Source: Pogonophryne albipinna (Eukaryota; Chordata; Actinopteri; Perciformes; Artedidraconidae). From it: DNA of 64,000 bases. The stretch covers positions 26,805,116 to 26,869,115 of the forward strand of contig CM053243.1 of NCBI GenBank assembly GCA_028583405.1. The letters are read 5' to 3'. The position numbers and the translations under genes were made by a program. The notes beneath the pieces are model-generated. The model did not search any database. It saw only the letters and a list, made by a program, of their open reading frames with translations, and was not told the DNA's origin. Position 1 is the first letter of the stretch, and each line of letters opens with the position of its first letter. Positions 34,591 through 48,689 of this stretch are shown here, one piece after another.

Positions 34591-36982
34591 CAACCCAGTC
34601 TCATGGCATTTCGTGTTCACCAACACGATTTTTAATCTATTGATTCGTGTTCACCAACACGATTTTCCCCTTTTTTTTCGTGTTGCACAGCACGATTTGA
34701 AAAGCAATGTATTTCTACTGGTAATGACGCTCATGGAAGCACGGCATTTGTTTGTGTCGGCTGCCCTTAAAGGCAATGTGAGCGTCCATTCTCATTGGAT
34801 AACGGAGAATTGTACACCCGGAAGTAAGTATTCCCCTTACTGTCGATTGATTTTACAGTGATATCTGCACTTCTCATCGACTAAAAAACACCAGATTATC
34901 CTTGTTAATTACACAACATTGATTGGTTTAAATTGTGTGCAATGCTTTTGTATTTTTCCCCTTCGATTCGGAGAAACAAATATTTTTTCGGAGTAAAGAA
35001 TAGCAGAAGACACTACACTACCCAGAATCCCCAGCTATCGTTTGGACTACACCATGTGCTCTGTTTGACAAACCCCGTGATAGTCCTCAAGCTCTGTGAT
35101 TGGAGAGTGTGCTCCGAGGGTTACGCCGAGCCTCGAACAGCACTTGAAATGGGATGGAATCACGGCAGACTGTCCAAAACTGGATTTGAACGGTATAACT
35201 CATATTTCTCGCATCAAATGACATCAAAACGCATTTTAATGGCCAAACTAACATTAAAATAGGCATTTTCCACCGAGAATAAAACGAAGTTCGGCCATGT
35301 TTTTTTTTTCTGCAGGAAGAAATTTGAAGATCACGTGACATAGACGCCAGCCATTGGAATGAATGGTGAAAAAAAACGGGGTTTGTCCAAGCCCCCAGGA
35401 AGTGCGCCGGACTCACATGAAAATATTCGTGCTGGCCAAACGGCGGTACTACACTTCCGTTTGGTTGCCAGGCCCGGAAACACTTTTTCCCATTGACTTA
35501 CATGGGGAAAGAGACGTCTGTAAATCGTTGGATAATTTTTTTTAAACTAAATAAACTACCCAGTATGAACACTTGTATAGCCCTTATTAAAAACATTCGC
35601 TCCTCAAGTTGTAATAATGTGCTAATAACGTTATTCTGAGAGTTATTCCCCTCTGCATTATGAACGCGCATCTAACCCACGGGACCGCGCCACCCGGCAC
35701 GTTCATGTTACGGGTCCCGACCAATCAGAGCACACTGTGCTCACAGGGAGGGTGGGGGCTGGAGCTACTGGAGCGACAACGAGCCGTTAAAGGCAGAGAG
35801 TGAAATTCAGTGAATACACGTAGTTTACAGAGATGCTCTTTGAGAAACCAATGTGAGTTGCGTTTATCTTTACCCATGGATGCACAATAAGAACGGACCC
35901 ATATCGTCTTACTGCCACGGAGCTGTAATAATGGATATATTGCACATGTTTGCTGTAATTCATTATCATACTACATGGGCTGTATGATTACATCTTGTAC
36001 CGTAAATGTTGTATTAAATAAAGTTAATATTACTTATTATTATAAGTATATATAGGCCTATATATATATATGTATATATATATATACAGTGCAATCATTC
36101 TTTCATGCTAAATGAAGCTCTGTTGGATATCACTAGATCCTGTTACAGCGTAATATAAGTACATAACGATTGATGTGTACATTAGCATAATTACTAGCTA
36201 GCCGCTAGCTGCTAACTGCCGCCTCGTTAATATCAAATCATTACCATGCTGTCATGAACGTGCGGTGCTGTTACGTGTACGCAAATTGACGTGCTTGATG
36301 TGAACGAGCATTTTGGTTAAAGTTGCGCATGCTCTATGAGTGCACATACGGGTACTTCTCAGGCATGCCGGGTAATCTGTGACGTTTCACTCTCTCAAAA
36401 GTTGGGCCATTTTATCATCATGCGCTAATGAGCAACTCTCATAGGAATGAATGAGGCCCCGCCTCCCACGCTGTATCCAGTTCTTATTATACATCCATGG
36501 GTTTGTCAAACAGAGCACATGGTGTAGTCCAAACGATAGCTGGGGATTCTGGGTAGTGTAGTGTCTTCTGCCATCCTTTACTCCGAAAAAATATTTGTTT
36601 CTCCGAATCGAAGGGGAAAAATACAAAAGCATTGCACACAATTTAAACCAATCAATGTTGTGTAATTAACAAGGATAATCTGGTGTTTTTTAGTCGATGA
36701 GTAGTGCAGATATCACTGTAAAATCAATCGACAGTAAGGGGAATACTTACTTCTGGGTGTACAATTCTCCGTTATCCAATGAGAATGGATGCTCACATTG
36801 CCTTTAAGGGCAGCCGACACAAACGAATGCTGTGCTTCCATGAGCGTCATTACCAGTAGAAATACATTGCTTTTAAAATCGTGCTGTGCAACACGAAAAA
36901 AAGGGGAAAATCGTGTTGGTGAACACGAATCAATAGATTAAAAATCGTGTTGGTGAACACGAAATGCCATGAGACTGGGTTG
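34591..36982. mobile_element. Foldback element copy 2, 7-bp target duplication
   Basis: It starts CAACCCAGTCTCATGGC and ends ...GAGACTGGGTTG, with exact 7-bp flanks AAATAGC (34584-34590, 36983-36989). The arms are about 490 bp (34591-35080 and 36495-36982) and very similar. The first roughly 120 bp match copy 1. The deeper arm differs (GACGCTCATGG onward) and matches 18568-18818. The interior 35080-36490 shares blocks with 23270-23400 (inverted) and 26100-26200, and has TA-repeat sequence near 36050-36085. No transposase is seen. The 34584 flank is close to a second AAATAGCC at about 34553, so the target lies in locally repeated sequence. Confidence 0.88.
36887..36964. repeat. Triple terminal hairpin array, right end of foldback copy 2
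   Basis: In inverted order it carries CGTGCTGTGCAACACG, then two copies of CGTGTTGGTGAACACG. All three are self-complementary with 5-6 bp stems. The mirror array is at 34612-34697. Confidence 0.88.
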
Positions 36983-36989
36983 AAATAGC

Positions 36990-37430
36990 ACCCGAGGGTG
37001 GGGAAGTAGCCAGGGTTAGCTATCAAGCTAAAGTAGCTACCGTTAGCAAAACCGAAAGAAGTGTAAGCAACTGTGGAGTTACAGTCGCTAAGAGAAGGAG
37101 AGTTGTGAGTGCTTAAGCTGTAGTAACGTGTGATTATAACGTCAGGTAGCTGCCGTGATCAAGAATTGTAAAAACGATCGATTTAATTTAAGATAATATA
37201 AGCTATCAGCAGCAGAGCAAGCACACAGGAAGCACACAGGATAGCCCGGAAGTGACAACACGCTTACCGCAATAGTGAGGATCCGGTCTACAGAATCCGG
37301 TCGACAGAATGCAAATGAAACGCACCAATCAGAATTTTGAGTTCCAGTTCATTTTTTGTAAATGTACATTTTCAGTGGGTCTGAACAATGTTTGGCCACA
37401 CAGCAAACATTTGTAATGAAAGGCCCCCCA
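36990..37430. other. Unassigned flank, possibly LINE 5' region
   Basis: No coding signal. Wording such as GTAGCCAGGGTTAGCTATC and CTACCGTTAGC repeats short GTTAGC motifs. It may be the far 5' part of the minus-strand LINE displaced by the foldback insertion, but I cannot show that. Confidence 0.35.
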
Positions 37431-37830
37431 GCAAGACTGTAAGGTTAAAAAGGTTACAGAAAAAGAATGTCGGATAAAGTTTGGATAGTTAGCAGGTTAA
37501 TATAATATATAAATATGACTTATGACAGCTGTGCGGTCTTGGTTGGTTGGTTTAGGATAAAGAAATACAACTGGGGAGTGTTTGTCTGTAAAGCATAATA
37601 AACATGTATTTTTTTGTGTATTGTTTCCCCTGTCAAGAACTTTCCAGTATCAATGCTTTTCTTTTCTAAATCGCTAATCCTGGGTCATGGAGGGTTGAAA
37701 CCTATCCCATCATGCAATCTGGGAGAGCATGGTTGCATGCTGGACACAATGCAAACACAGAAACAAATGCAATGCATGTCTCTGGATTGCACAAGAAAAC
37801 CCTATGCAGACGTTTCTATTTGTAATTTCA
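37430..37830. repeat. Ancient repeat copy, related to 17150-17545
   Basis: It shares ordered blocks with 17150-17545 in the same orientation and ends with CTGGGTCATGGAGGGTTGAA, CCTATCCCATCATGCAAT and ATGCATGTCTCTGGATTG, a widespread teleost repeat pattern. Confidence 0.55.
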
Positions 37831-38269
37831 TAACAAACACAGAATGATAACAGATAAATACTCACACACACGATGGAGACTTGTCCATGGTGTGAGTGTG
37901 TTTAGCCTCTTACACATGTGTGTGGGAGTGCTTGTGTCAATCATTTAATGTTAGATGAAATGTGTGTTAAGATAAAGCTGCTCCCAACAATAAATGTACA
38001 ACCCCTTACTATCTCGAGAGCACATCTATTTACAGCGTAATGTCTTAAATGCCCTGCCAGTTAAAGAAAGAGAAAAACAGTTAACAAGAAATTGTAAACA
38101 TTTCGAGAAAGGGTTGTTTGGGACACATAATATGAACATGAGTTATGTGTATGACACAAAGGAAAGGTTTTGTCATAATTGCATACGACTGCATAATAGG
38201 AATGGAGGTGTAATTATGAAAATACAAGTAAAATTATAAATGATAATGTAACATTTTAACAATTTTCCC

Positions 38270-38850
38270 ACACCACTCCGCTCCTCCGCTCCCTTCACTG
38301 GCTTCCGGTAACTGCTAGAATCCACTTCAAGACAATGGTACTTGCGTACCATGCTGCGAATGGATCTGGCCCTTCCTACATCCAGGACATGGTTAAACTG
38401 TACACCCCAGCGCGTGCACTACGCTCTGCATCAGCCAAACGACTCGCTGCACCCTCGCTGCGAGGGGGACCCAAGTTCCCATCAGCAAAAACACGTGGGT
38501 TTGCTATCCTGGCTCCAAAATGGTGGAATGAGCTCCCCATTCACATCAGGACAGCAGAAAGCCTGCACATCTTCCGGCGCAGACTGAAAACTCATCTCTT
38601 TCGACTCCACCTCGAGCGATAGAATTACTAACAAAGAACTGCTAACAGAGCACTTATATACTAATAAAGGACTGGCTTATCTATAGCCAGTTGAGTAGCA
38701 CTTGAAATGTTTGGCTCTATGATACCTGATGTACTTATATGATTCTGTTTTCTTCAAGGTTGTGTCTTCCTGGTCGAATGTACTTATTGTAAGTCGCTTT
38801 GGATAAAAGCGTCAGCTAAATGCAATGTAATGTAATGTAACATATAACAG
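38270..38850 (+). pseudogene. LINE ORF2 C-terminus and 3' tail (L2/Rex-like)
   Basis: The open frame to 38622 encodes MVLAYHAANGSGPSYIQDMV, then YTPARALRSAS and RGFAILAPKWWNELP, followed by SLHIFRRRLKTHLFRLH. This is the terminal part of a LINE reverse-transcriptase protein. The 3' tail TAAGTCGCTTTGGATAAAAG followed by GCTAAATGCAATGTAATG repeats is a classic teleost LINE end. It is 5' truncated, as is usual for target-primed insertion. Confidence 0.85.
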
Positions 38851-38929
38851 CTCAAGCTATTCCTTCCATTCATACAGTTCTGTGGACACAATTACAAATC
38901 CTTTAACCATCATAACGGTGATATTACAT

Positions 38930-39070
38930 GACATGACATTGCATTGCATTTAGCTGACGCTTTTATCCAAAGCAACTTACAATAAGTGCATTCGACCAAA
39001 AAGATACAAACTTGAAGAAAACAGAATCATATAAGTACATCAGGTTTCATACAGCCAAAACATTTCAATA
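38930..39070 (-). repeat. Inverted copy of the same LINE 3' tail
   Basis: CATTTAGCTGACGCTTTTAT and the following bases are the reverse complement of the tail at 38780-38840, and homology continues through GAAAACAGAATCATATAAGT. It is a short 5'-truncated insertion facing the copy at 38270-38850. Confidence 0.85.
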
Positions 39071-39079
39071 TGACAAAGA

Positions 39080-41740
39080 ATACACTAATCTGGAATACAG
39101 AAAAAGTATTCATTCAAAAATCTCTACCTGAGTAGATGTCCAATAATGCACACTTTTGTGAATTGCTGCTAAATTATAAATTATTATTATTTATGTTATC
39201 AAACAACAAGTAGCGAGTAGTGAGACAAGGTTTGGAGGAAGGATAGAAATAGAGTTAATGTTATGACTTCATAAACCCTGCCTACAGATCCAAATGTTAC
39301 ACCATTTCTGAATAGATTTGCGGGTGTAAAATAAAGCTCAGTCTCATGTGCGTATGCTTGTGACATGTTTATTTAAGAAATCAGAGGTGCAAATACAATC
39401 TAGATAAGGATTGGCAAAGGTAAAACACATTGAGTAAGGAAAATACCAATACTGCCCATATTATATCAGAATGATCACCTTAGTTTGATAATATATAGTG
39501 ATTGGTTTATAAAGCAAAATGAGCTGACCATTTAGCGCTGGGATCCTTTGATCTCATGGACTGCGCTGATGCTGAGCAATAGTGCCTGTACAGTATAAGC
39601 CCTGCTTGCATCTTTAAAGTCTTCAACCTAATTTGGACGGACACTTTTGACTGTGGCAGTTTCATTGCTTTAACTACTACAGCCAGTAATTGAATCGTTT
39701 CCTAGAAATGTTCCAACAATTGGGCATTTGTGAAGGCAGGTGAAGAATAAGGGTGTAAAGATAAATGGGATTGATGGTGGACAAGAAAACGGACAGCGTA
39801 TCGAAGAAAATGTCATTTATCACCCAGAACTCAACAAATACACTATTTGCTACTTGAAAGCAGTGAAGCACAAGAGTAATCAGACCAATTTGCCATCATT
39901 TTCATCCAATGCTGGATGACCTTAAAACATCAATTTTTAGAGATGGGCAGTGAAATAATGAGACATGCACTTGAGTGCATAGGGTGAAGGCGCAACAGAC
40001 ACGTCAGTGAAGCAGTTACAAGAAGTAGGAAGAAGAGCACTGAATAGGGGGAATAAGTAAAGAAGAGGAAACATGTTTATGACCACTGGCACATGAGGGC
40101 ACAACCAAACAACATTTCCATTATTTGCTCTTCACGTGAAAAAAATAAAAACACTCTTCCCCAAAGGATCACGCTTTTCACTCGGTTGTGTGGGGAATAC
40201 AGAGGGGGAAGCTGTCAAAGTTGTTTTTTCCTGACAGTAATTGAAAAAATAATCACAGGCAGCGTGGGTGGATGAATTGGTCAAATAAAGGTTGACACCA
40301 TTTTTATTTTAGTTATATGAAAGCAACCAACATCAATTAGTTTTTATGTCAACCAAACATCAATTATTTATGGCTTTAAAAATGTGTTTTATTAATTATT
40401 ATCATATTTACTCTGAAGTAAGCAGGAAGAAAACGTATGAGTAAGTAACAAGACAGGGAGGAAAGCTAAATGTATTTTTTCATCATATGTAACTCCAGTT
40501 TTGCCAGATCTCTTTGCTCTGACTGGAAAGTCGTTTTTACCACCATCTTATGGCAGCCATGTTTTTACCTCTTGGCCAGAAAATGCCAGTTTTACAGATG
40601 GAGAGCATTCCACAATTAGAACACGGTCAATGAGTCATTACTGAGAGAAGTAAGAGACAGATATGAAGAATATACAGATAGACAGAGGAAGTGATTGAAG
40701 GAAAAAAGTATAAATAAATGGATGGGATGGGGATAAGGTGAGTCACAGAAAGAGGTTTTGAATAATGTTACTAAAAAGGAAGACACAAATACATTACTAT
40801 CTGCTTTCTCAGTTAGATATTTTCAAGCAAGGGTAGACAAACTTAAATTGTAAGGAATATTTAGTTTTCTTCCTCTTGTACCAGCTTGCAGTTAGACTCC
40901 ATTAGTCCAAATTAATGAGCTCCCTTAAAAAAACTGCCATCAGTCTTAATCTCTCTCTCTCTCTGTTTCCCCCCCTTTCATTTGTCAATATCTTTCGATT
41001 AATCTTGTAGGATATGCTATCATTTATGCACTACTTAGACTGGAGGTACAAATTAAAGCTCAAATTTCTAAATGTATGAATGTTATATTTGGATAGTCCA
41101 GAAATGTACTCCGCAGTCAAAGACAGAATTTTTTTTCATGCATGAATAATATTAAGTTTGCTGTTTAATAAACTCTAAACTGGACACCGAGAGAATCGGT
41201 CAAGTTAACAGAAGTTACTGTCATCAGCAACAGAAAGGGATATATCTGAAGATCTAACTTAGCGGCCCCGATGCGTCTTCTTTGCTTTAAAATTGTTTAT
41301 ATGTAAGGAAATACCTTCATGGTTCATTAAGCCCTAAAGTTGTCATCCATCCTCATAATTTGTCCGACTCAATTGGAATTGAATACTGTGTTTGTGTACC
41401 TTAGCCTTAACCATACTGTCAGGGCATAACATTTATTTATTATTTTTTTCTACAATTATTTGTATGAGTTTAAAACCCTTCTCTTGCGTTTCGGGTCAAA
41501 AATGACAGAATGACTTTTAATTTAATCATAAATATTGTGTTTTTCATCCAATTGCCTCAATACCTTATGTTATCCTCCACACTAGGCCTCTGAACATATA
41601 CACTTGATGATCACCACTTGCATTGAATTTTGAGTGATTTATTCAATAGTGAAACACCCTTGACGTTTTCGGTCAGATTTGACCGCCATAGAAAATGAAT
41701 GGGTATGAGTGTATTATGTTCATCCTGCAGATGGAAAACA
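39080..41740. other. Unassigned DNA
   Basis: No domain, terminus or long repeat recognised. A short CT run lies near 40952-40965. Confidence 0.5.
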
Positions 41741-41748
41741 TCTATATA

Positions 41749-43060
<1,312 letters not shown>

Positions 43061-43326
43061 TAATAATTCAGCCCCGGGGCCCGTTTAATACAGGTGTAGG
43101 TACCATATCTGCTCGGGGTACCATTGTCACTACCCGATCTGCAGCTCTGCCCGATCTGCAGTGCGCATGTGCGAGATGGTCCGCCATATTGGACAACTCC
43201 GGACGGCAACCCAAGTAGGACAACATTGACGCAGTGGCTTTTGACAAAGCTCAAAAATAAAACTCGAGAGAGAGATGAGTTATTGTTATTACAACGTGAG
43301 TTCACTATTATTTAACAACTCTTTTT

Positions 43327-43528
43327 ATTGGGTTCTTTTATTTGGGGTTAAGTACATTGTCAGAATAAGTGAGAAATTGATTTAACTTCTGTTAGACAGC
43401 TATCATACTGAATACATATTTACTGGGAATATGTGCAAAAATGTATGGCATATAGCTGTCTAACAGAAGTTAAATCAATTTCTCACTTATTCTGACAATG
43501 TACTTAACCCCAAATAAAAGAACCCAAT
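43327..43528. repeat. Perfect 77-bp inverted repeat with a 48-nt loop
   Basis: The arms 43327-43403 and 43452-43528 are exact reverse complements over 77 positions, starting ATTGGGTTCTTTTATTTGGG. The loop is 43404-43451. Identity stops sharply at both ends of the arms. No coding frame is present. Confidence 0.95.
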
Positions 43529-43649
43529 AATTCATGAGAATATTTGTCATTGTTCAAATGATAATAAACATTAGCATAAAGCATATTTGTCCACTCATAT
43601 GTTGATAAGAGTATTACAAACTTGAAAAATATTCCTCTAAGGTACATTT

Positions 43650-43754
43650 AGAACAGATACAAAATGTGCGATTAATTTGCGATTAATCGTGATTAACTAT
43701 GGACAATCATGCGATTAATCGCGATTAAATATTTTAATCGACTGACAGCCCTAG
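43650..43754. mobile_element. hAT-like right-end fragment
   Basis: GATTAATCGCGATTAAAT repeats followed by ATCGACTGACAGCCCTAG are the inverse of the TAGGGCTGTCA...GATTAA left end common in fish hAT elements. A left end is not visible. Confidence 0.6.
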
Positions 43755-44179
43755 TTATAATCAAAGAGGTGGTTTTTTTGGCTATTCGTGAGTAGGTAAG
43801 GTACAGTACAGCCTGTGATTTCTGCCTTGAGTAAAATAATTACCCGTTGAAAAGTATTTTTCAGAGAGTCATTTTGGGCTTTCAAGGGCAGAAGTCAGTA
43901 GGTTGTCTGTAAGAGTTTTCTGTATGATCTAGAAAGCTTAAATTAATAGAAGGAGGAAATATTGTGTCAATTCTTGGACCTTCTCAAATATAACATACTT
44001 TGATTACAGTCATGAGATGATGTGAGTCACACAGTTAGAGAGACAATGGTCCTTCTGATTTATCAATGGATGTATTCATGATTAAGTAAGCTGACTTCGA
44101 GGTTGGAGGAAGTTCAGAGGAAGGCCTGAGGGTATGGGAACAGTTAACCTTTGTTCGTTAGCTAATCCTATGGAGGTCA

Positions 44180-45201
<1,022 letters not shown>

Positions 45202-45205
45202 AAAA

Positions 45206-45218
45206 TGGTGACCCCGAC
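45206..45218 (+). other. Primer binding site, tRNA-Trp-like
   Basis: TGGTGACCCCGAC begins 4 nt after the LTR end and matches the start of the tRNA-Trp PBS known from Rous sarcoma virus-type elements. It diverges at the next base and then matches TGAT. Copy 2 has a more altered version on the minus strand at about 56443-56460. Confidence 0.75.
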
Positions 45219-47673
45219 TTGATGAAGTGATTACGTGGTGACGTGATGACGTGATGAGTGGGCTCATAGAGGGAACACCAGTAGCCAGTGGACGAATGGT
45301 CCAGGGAAGACACCTGGAATAATCTCTGACAACTAAAACCAGGGCCCTACAACTGAAAGGTGAGCAGACACCTGTTACACTCAAGATCTGTGATTGGCTG
45401 TACCCAAATTTTCCAGTGTCCTAGTCATTGGCGGTAAAAAATACAATACATATTTTTGTTTCGGTCAGAAAGTTATATAAAATAAAAATAAAGCAACAAG
45501 GTGTGTAAGAGGACGGTGAAAGGCCCCGTAGATTTTTCAGAATCATACGGCTAACTCGTTAGCTAAAAGTGAAGCAGCGAAGTATTTCAGCGTAGGGTAT
45601 AGTCTCTACGGCTGGTAGGGTATAAGAGTCCCTGCGCCTAGTGGAGGTATCGAGTCCCCACAGGGTATACTTACTGGGGATGTTCAGTGGTTTTCTAAAG
45701 ACTCCATCCAGAACAAAACTGAATAACAATTCTTAGGCTCATAGGATATATGGTTGAGTTATATGTAAAAATTCCAAGAGGAGAAACGCGACCTTCAAAA
45801 GCCATTTGAAACGACCGGATTCTCACTATCTCTTGTTCTGTTGAGTTAAAATCTAGAAGAGTAAACGTGACAATAAAGAGATTCTGTAGACCTGGGTTTC
45901 AACTCCATGTGAGGGCCACATCGCTGAAAGGCGGTGTAGAAGCGCCTTCAGAGGTCTCTCAATCTGTTGAAATAAACATCGCACTATAAAAGCTGGATAG
46001 TAGGGGTGTAACGGTATCCGTATTCGTCCCGTACCGTCACGGTTCAGACGTCACGGTTCGGCACACGCAGTCACACGACGAATACTTCTTTTTTTTTTAC
46101 GAGTGGGAAAAAAGTCTGTCATTCAGGGCAGTATCCACTACACTATATAATCCAGGGGGCGGTATTGCGCCTAAAAGCTGTTTGCCAGCCGCCCTTAAAC
46201 AACAAATGAAGAACAAGAAGAAACACAACAACAAAACGAACAAAATACAAGAAGAAGAAAAGTTAGTATGGTGATTTCAGATAACACACCGGAGCTAGAA
46301 CCCACCTGCTTCTTTTAAATCAACTGTGTGGGAACATTTCGGGTTCCCTGTGGACGACAATAACGATTAAGTGTGCGAGTGGTGGATCGGACGAGGACGG
46401 TGTGTCGGCGTTGTTAGACAGCGGTGCGGTATGCTAATGGTAACACACGCCAAACATGCTAAATCATATCAGAAGGCGTCACCCAGATTTGCCAATCACC
46501 GGTGCCCGGAAAAAGACAACAGCAATAGACATGAAAGCCGTGAGACCAAAATAAATAACGGAAGCTTTTGGCATATGTTTTTCAACGACTTTGCGCTCTT
46601 GAAACACTTTCTTATTATTTATGATGTAATATTTTCAAGACATTCTTTTTAGTTTTACAGCTTGATGAAACCTTTTTGTTTGACATCAGCCATTATAGAT
46701 AATATGGCCATCTGTGTGTACTGTGTATGGTTTGTTTTTAACTGTTTAATTCAAAATGTCAGAGTTCTTTATTTTTAAACTGAAACTTGCACTACTGTTC
46801 AAACATAAATAACAACAAACCTGGAATTATGCATTTGGGACGTTTTTTTTCTTTTTCTTGTTGTACCGAACCGTACCGAACCGTGACCTCCAAACCGAGG
46901 TACGAACCGAACCGTGACTTCTGTGAACCGTTACACCCCTACTGGATAGACTGTACGGGGAATAATTTTCTGTGAAAAAAATATAAAAGGTGAACACAAT
47001 CAACCTTAGTCAGATAAAGAAATACAAAGTCATAATGGGATGAGAATTTGAATGAGAAGAGCGTGAGTTAGGAGCCCCAGTAGCAGGGACCCTTAGGGAC
47101 CAATGGGCTCAAGCAAAAAAAATGATTAGCAGTGGGATTAAAACGACGGATCGTAAAAAGTCCTCCACAGATCTCCGTTTCCTACGCAAAAAATCTGTTT
47201 GTTGATTGTTCTGTCTCTTGGTTGTCATTGTTGATTCGTAAAGGTTTTGTTTTATGTTGATAAATGTTTTGGTATACCAATAGTTTGTTGTTAGTTGTTG
47301 AAAGAAGCCCCCCCTTCTCATGAAAAGGCTGAGAGTTCCATCTGGGGTGTGTCTGTCTTTGTCTGTGAAAATATCTGCCCCTCTTTCTGATTCTGTAGAA
47401 GAGGAGATCCTTTGTTTCATCAGGGAAAGCAGCAGGGTGTCTGCTTGCTCTTTTCTCTGATGCCTAAAAATAAAAATTAATAGATCAATGAGTGATCTGA
47501 AGTTGGACTGAAATACATTGAAAATTAATAGATCAATGTGTGGTTTGATGTAGTAGGATATATTGAAATAAATAAGAAACTATAATTTGTTGTTTTTAGC
47601 ATAGTTTTTGTAGGATACAGTTACGTCACATTGTGGTTTTTATGAGAGGTTTTGAGAACTGATTGTTACCATT
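45219..47673 (+). mobile_element. ERV-like element copy 1, leader and first internal part
   Basis: 45219-46000 and 46942-47673 are homologous to the reverse complement of 55100-56450. Shared blocks include AAAAAATACAATAC, GTAAACGTGACAATAAAGA-like text and GTCAGATAAA. Short repeats of the type AGTCCCTGCG / GAGTCCCCAC lie near 45630-45660. An ATG at 47103 (MGSSKK, a possible Gag-like myristoylation start) is followed almost at once by a stop, so no gene is open. A hAT interrupts at 46001-46941 and a MITE at 47674. Confidence 0.75.
46001..46941. mobile_element. Non-autonomous hAT, complete, same family as 3476-10994
   Basis: The termini TAGGGGTGTAACGG and CCGTTACACCCCTA are flanked by an exact 8-bp duplication CTGGATAG (45993-46000, 46942-46949). 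It is 941 bp and non-coding. It aligns along its length with the two halves of the interrupted copy at 3476-10994. Confidence 0.95.
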
Positions 47674-48557
47674 AGGCGCATTCACACCGCAGTACTTTTC
47701 CCACAAAGGTTCATGAGAACTTAGTTCATGAGAACTCTTTAGTTCTCATGAACTAAGTACAGATCGCGTTCACACCGGAATAAGTCCCTGGGGGAGGATT
47801 AGGCAAATGAAGCCGCTGACGTCACTTCTTCTTCTTCTGCTTTGGGTTTACTGGCAGGCCGCAAACCACTTCACGGCGTATACTGCCGCCCAAAGTCCCC
47901 GGCCGGAAGTCCCCGGAGTTGGGGACTGGCTTCAGGAGAAGCTGCTGGGACTCCCAGCAGCTTCTACTGAAGCCTTCCGAGTAAATCGCCAGAACGCCGA
48001 CACCTCCTCATCTCCACCGCTCCCATGTTTTATTTTGTGTTGCCATAAGTTAGTCTCTCTGCGTTTCTGCGCTGGGCTAATGCTAATGCTAATAATGCTA
48101 ATGCGAGGATAATAAAATGGCGGCTTCACAAAACCTTTTGGGAGTTTTACGGGACGTGGTTTGCAATCCGCCCAGCCAATCAGACATAGGAACCTTTTTC
48201 TCCCACGAAAGTCCCTGCTCTCTAGCAGGGATGGAAAAGGGGGTGAAAAGGTTCTCATGAACTAATTTTAGTTCCGGCTCTTATTGGTGTGAACGCAACA
48301 TTTCGGAACTACACTGAACAAAAATATAAACGCAACACTTTTGTTTTTGCTCCCATTTTTCATGAGATGAATTCAAAGATCTAAAACATTTTTTATATAC
48401 ACAAAATAACCATTTCTCTCAAATATTGTTCACAAATCTGAAAAAATCTGTGATAGTGAAAAAAATTGTCCTTGTCGGCTGAGTCATCGTGCTCGTCCTC
48501 CTCCGACGCGTAAGCCAACAAGGGCATTTGGTACGAAGGGGAAGGGGCAGCTTCGCC

Positions 48558-48670
48558 CTCAAAAAATGGGATATTAAAACCAAGTTTCTTCAAAAAATGG
48601 GATATTAAAACAAAGTTCCTCAAAAAATGGGAAAAACAAAGTTCCTCAAAAATGGGATATTAAAACAAAC
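48558..48670. repeat. Four tandem units of about 30 bp
   Basis: Units contain TCAAAAAATGGGATATTAAAAC followed by A/C-AAGTT, with the third unit shortened. The array sits between the Tc1 left end and the acidic-repeat region. Confidence 0.85.
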
Positions 48671-48689
48671 TCCACACCGGCTATATCAA

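Noticed and set aside
36050..36085. TATATA run considered as a promoter
   Set aside because: It is a simple TA repeat inside the foldback interior with no downstream frame.
47109..47420. Minus-strand frame of 103 codons near the LTR-element leader
   Set aside because: No motif, and the homologous region in the sister copy (55300-55650) does not keep the frame.
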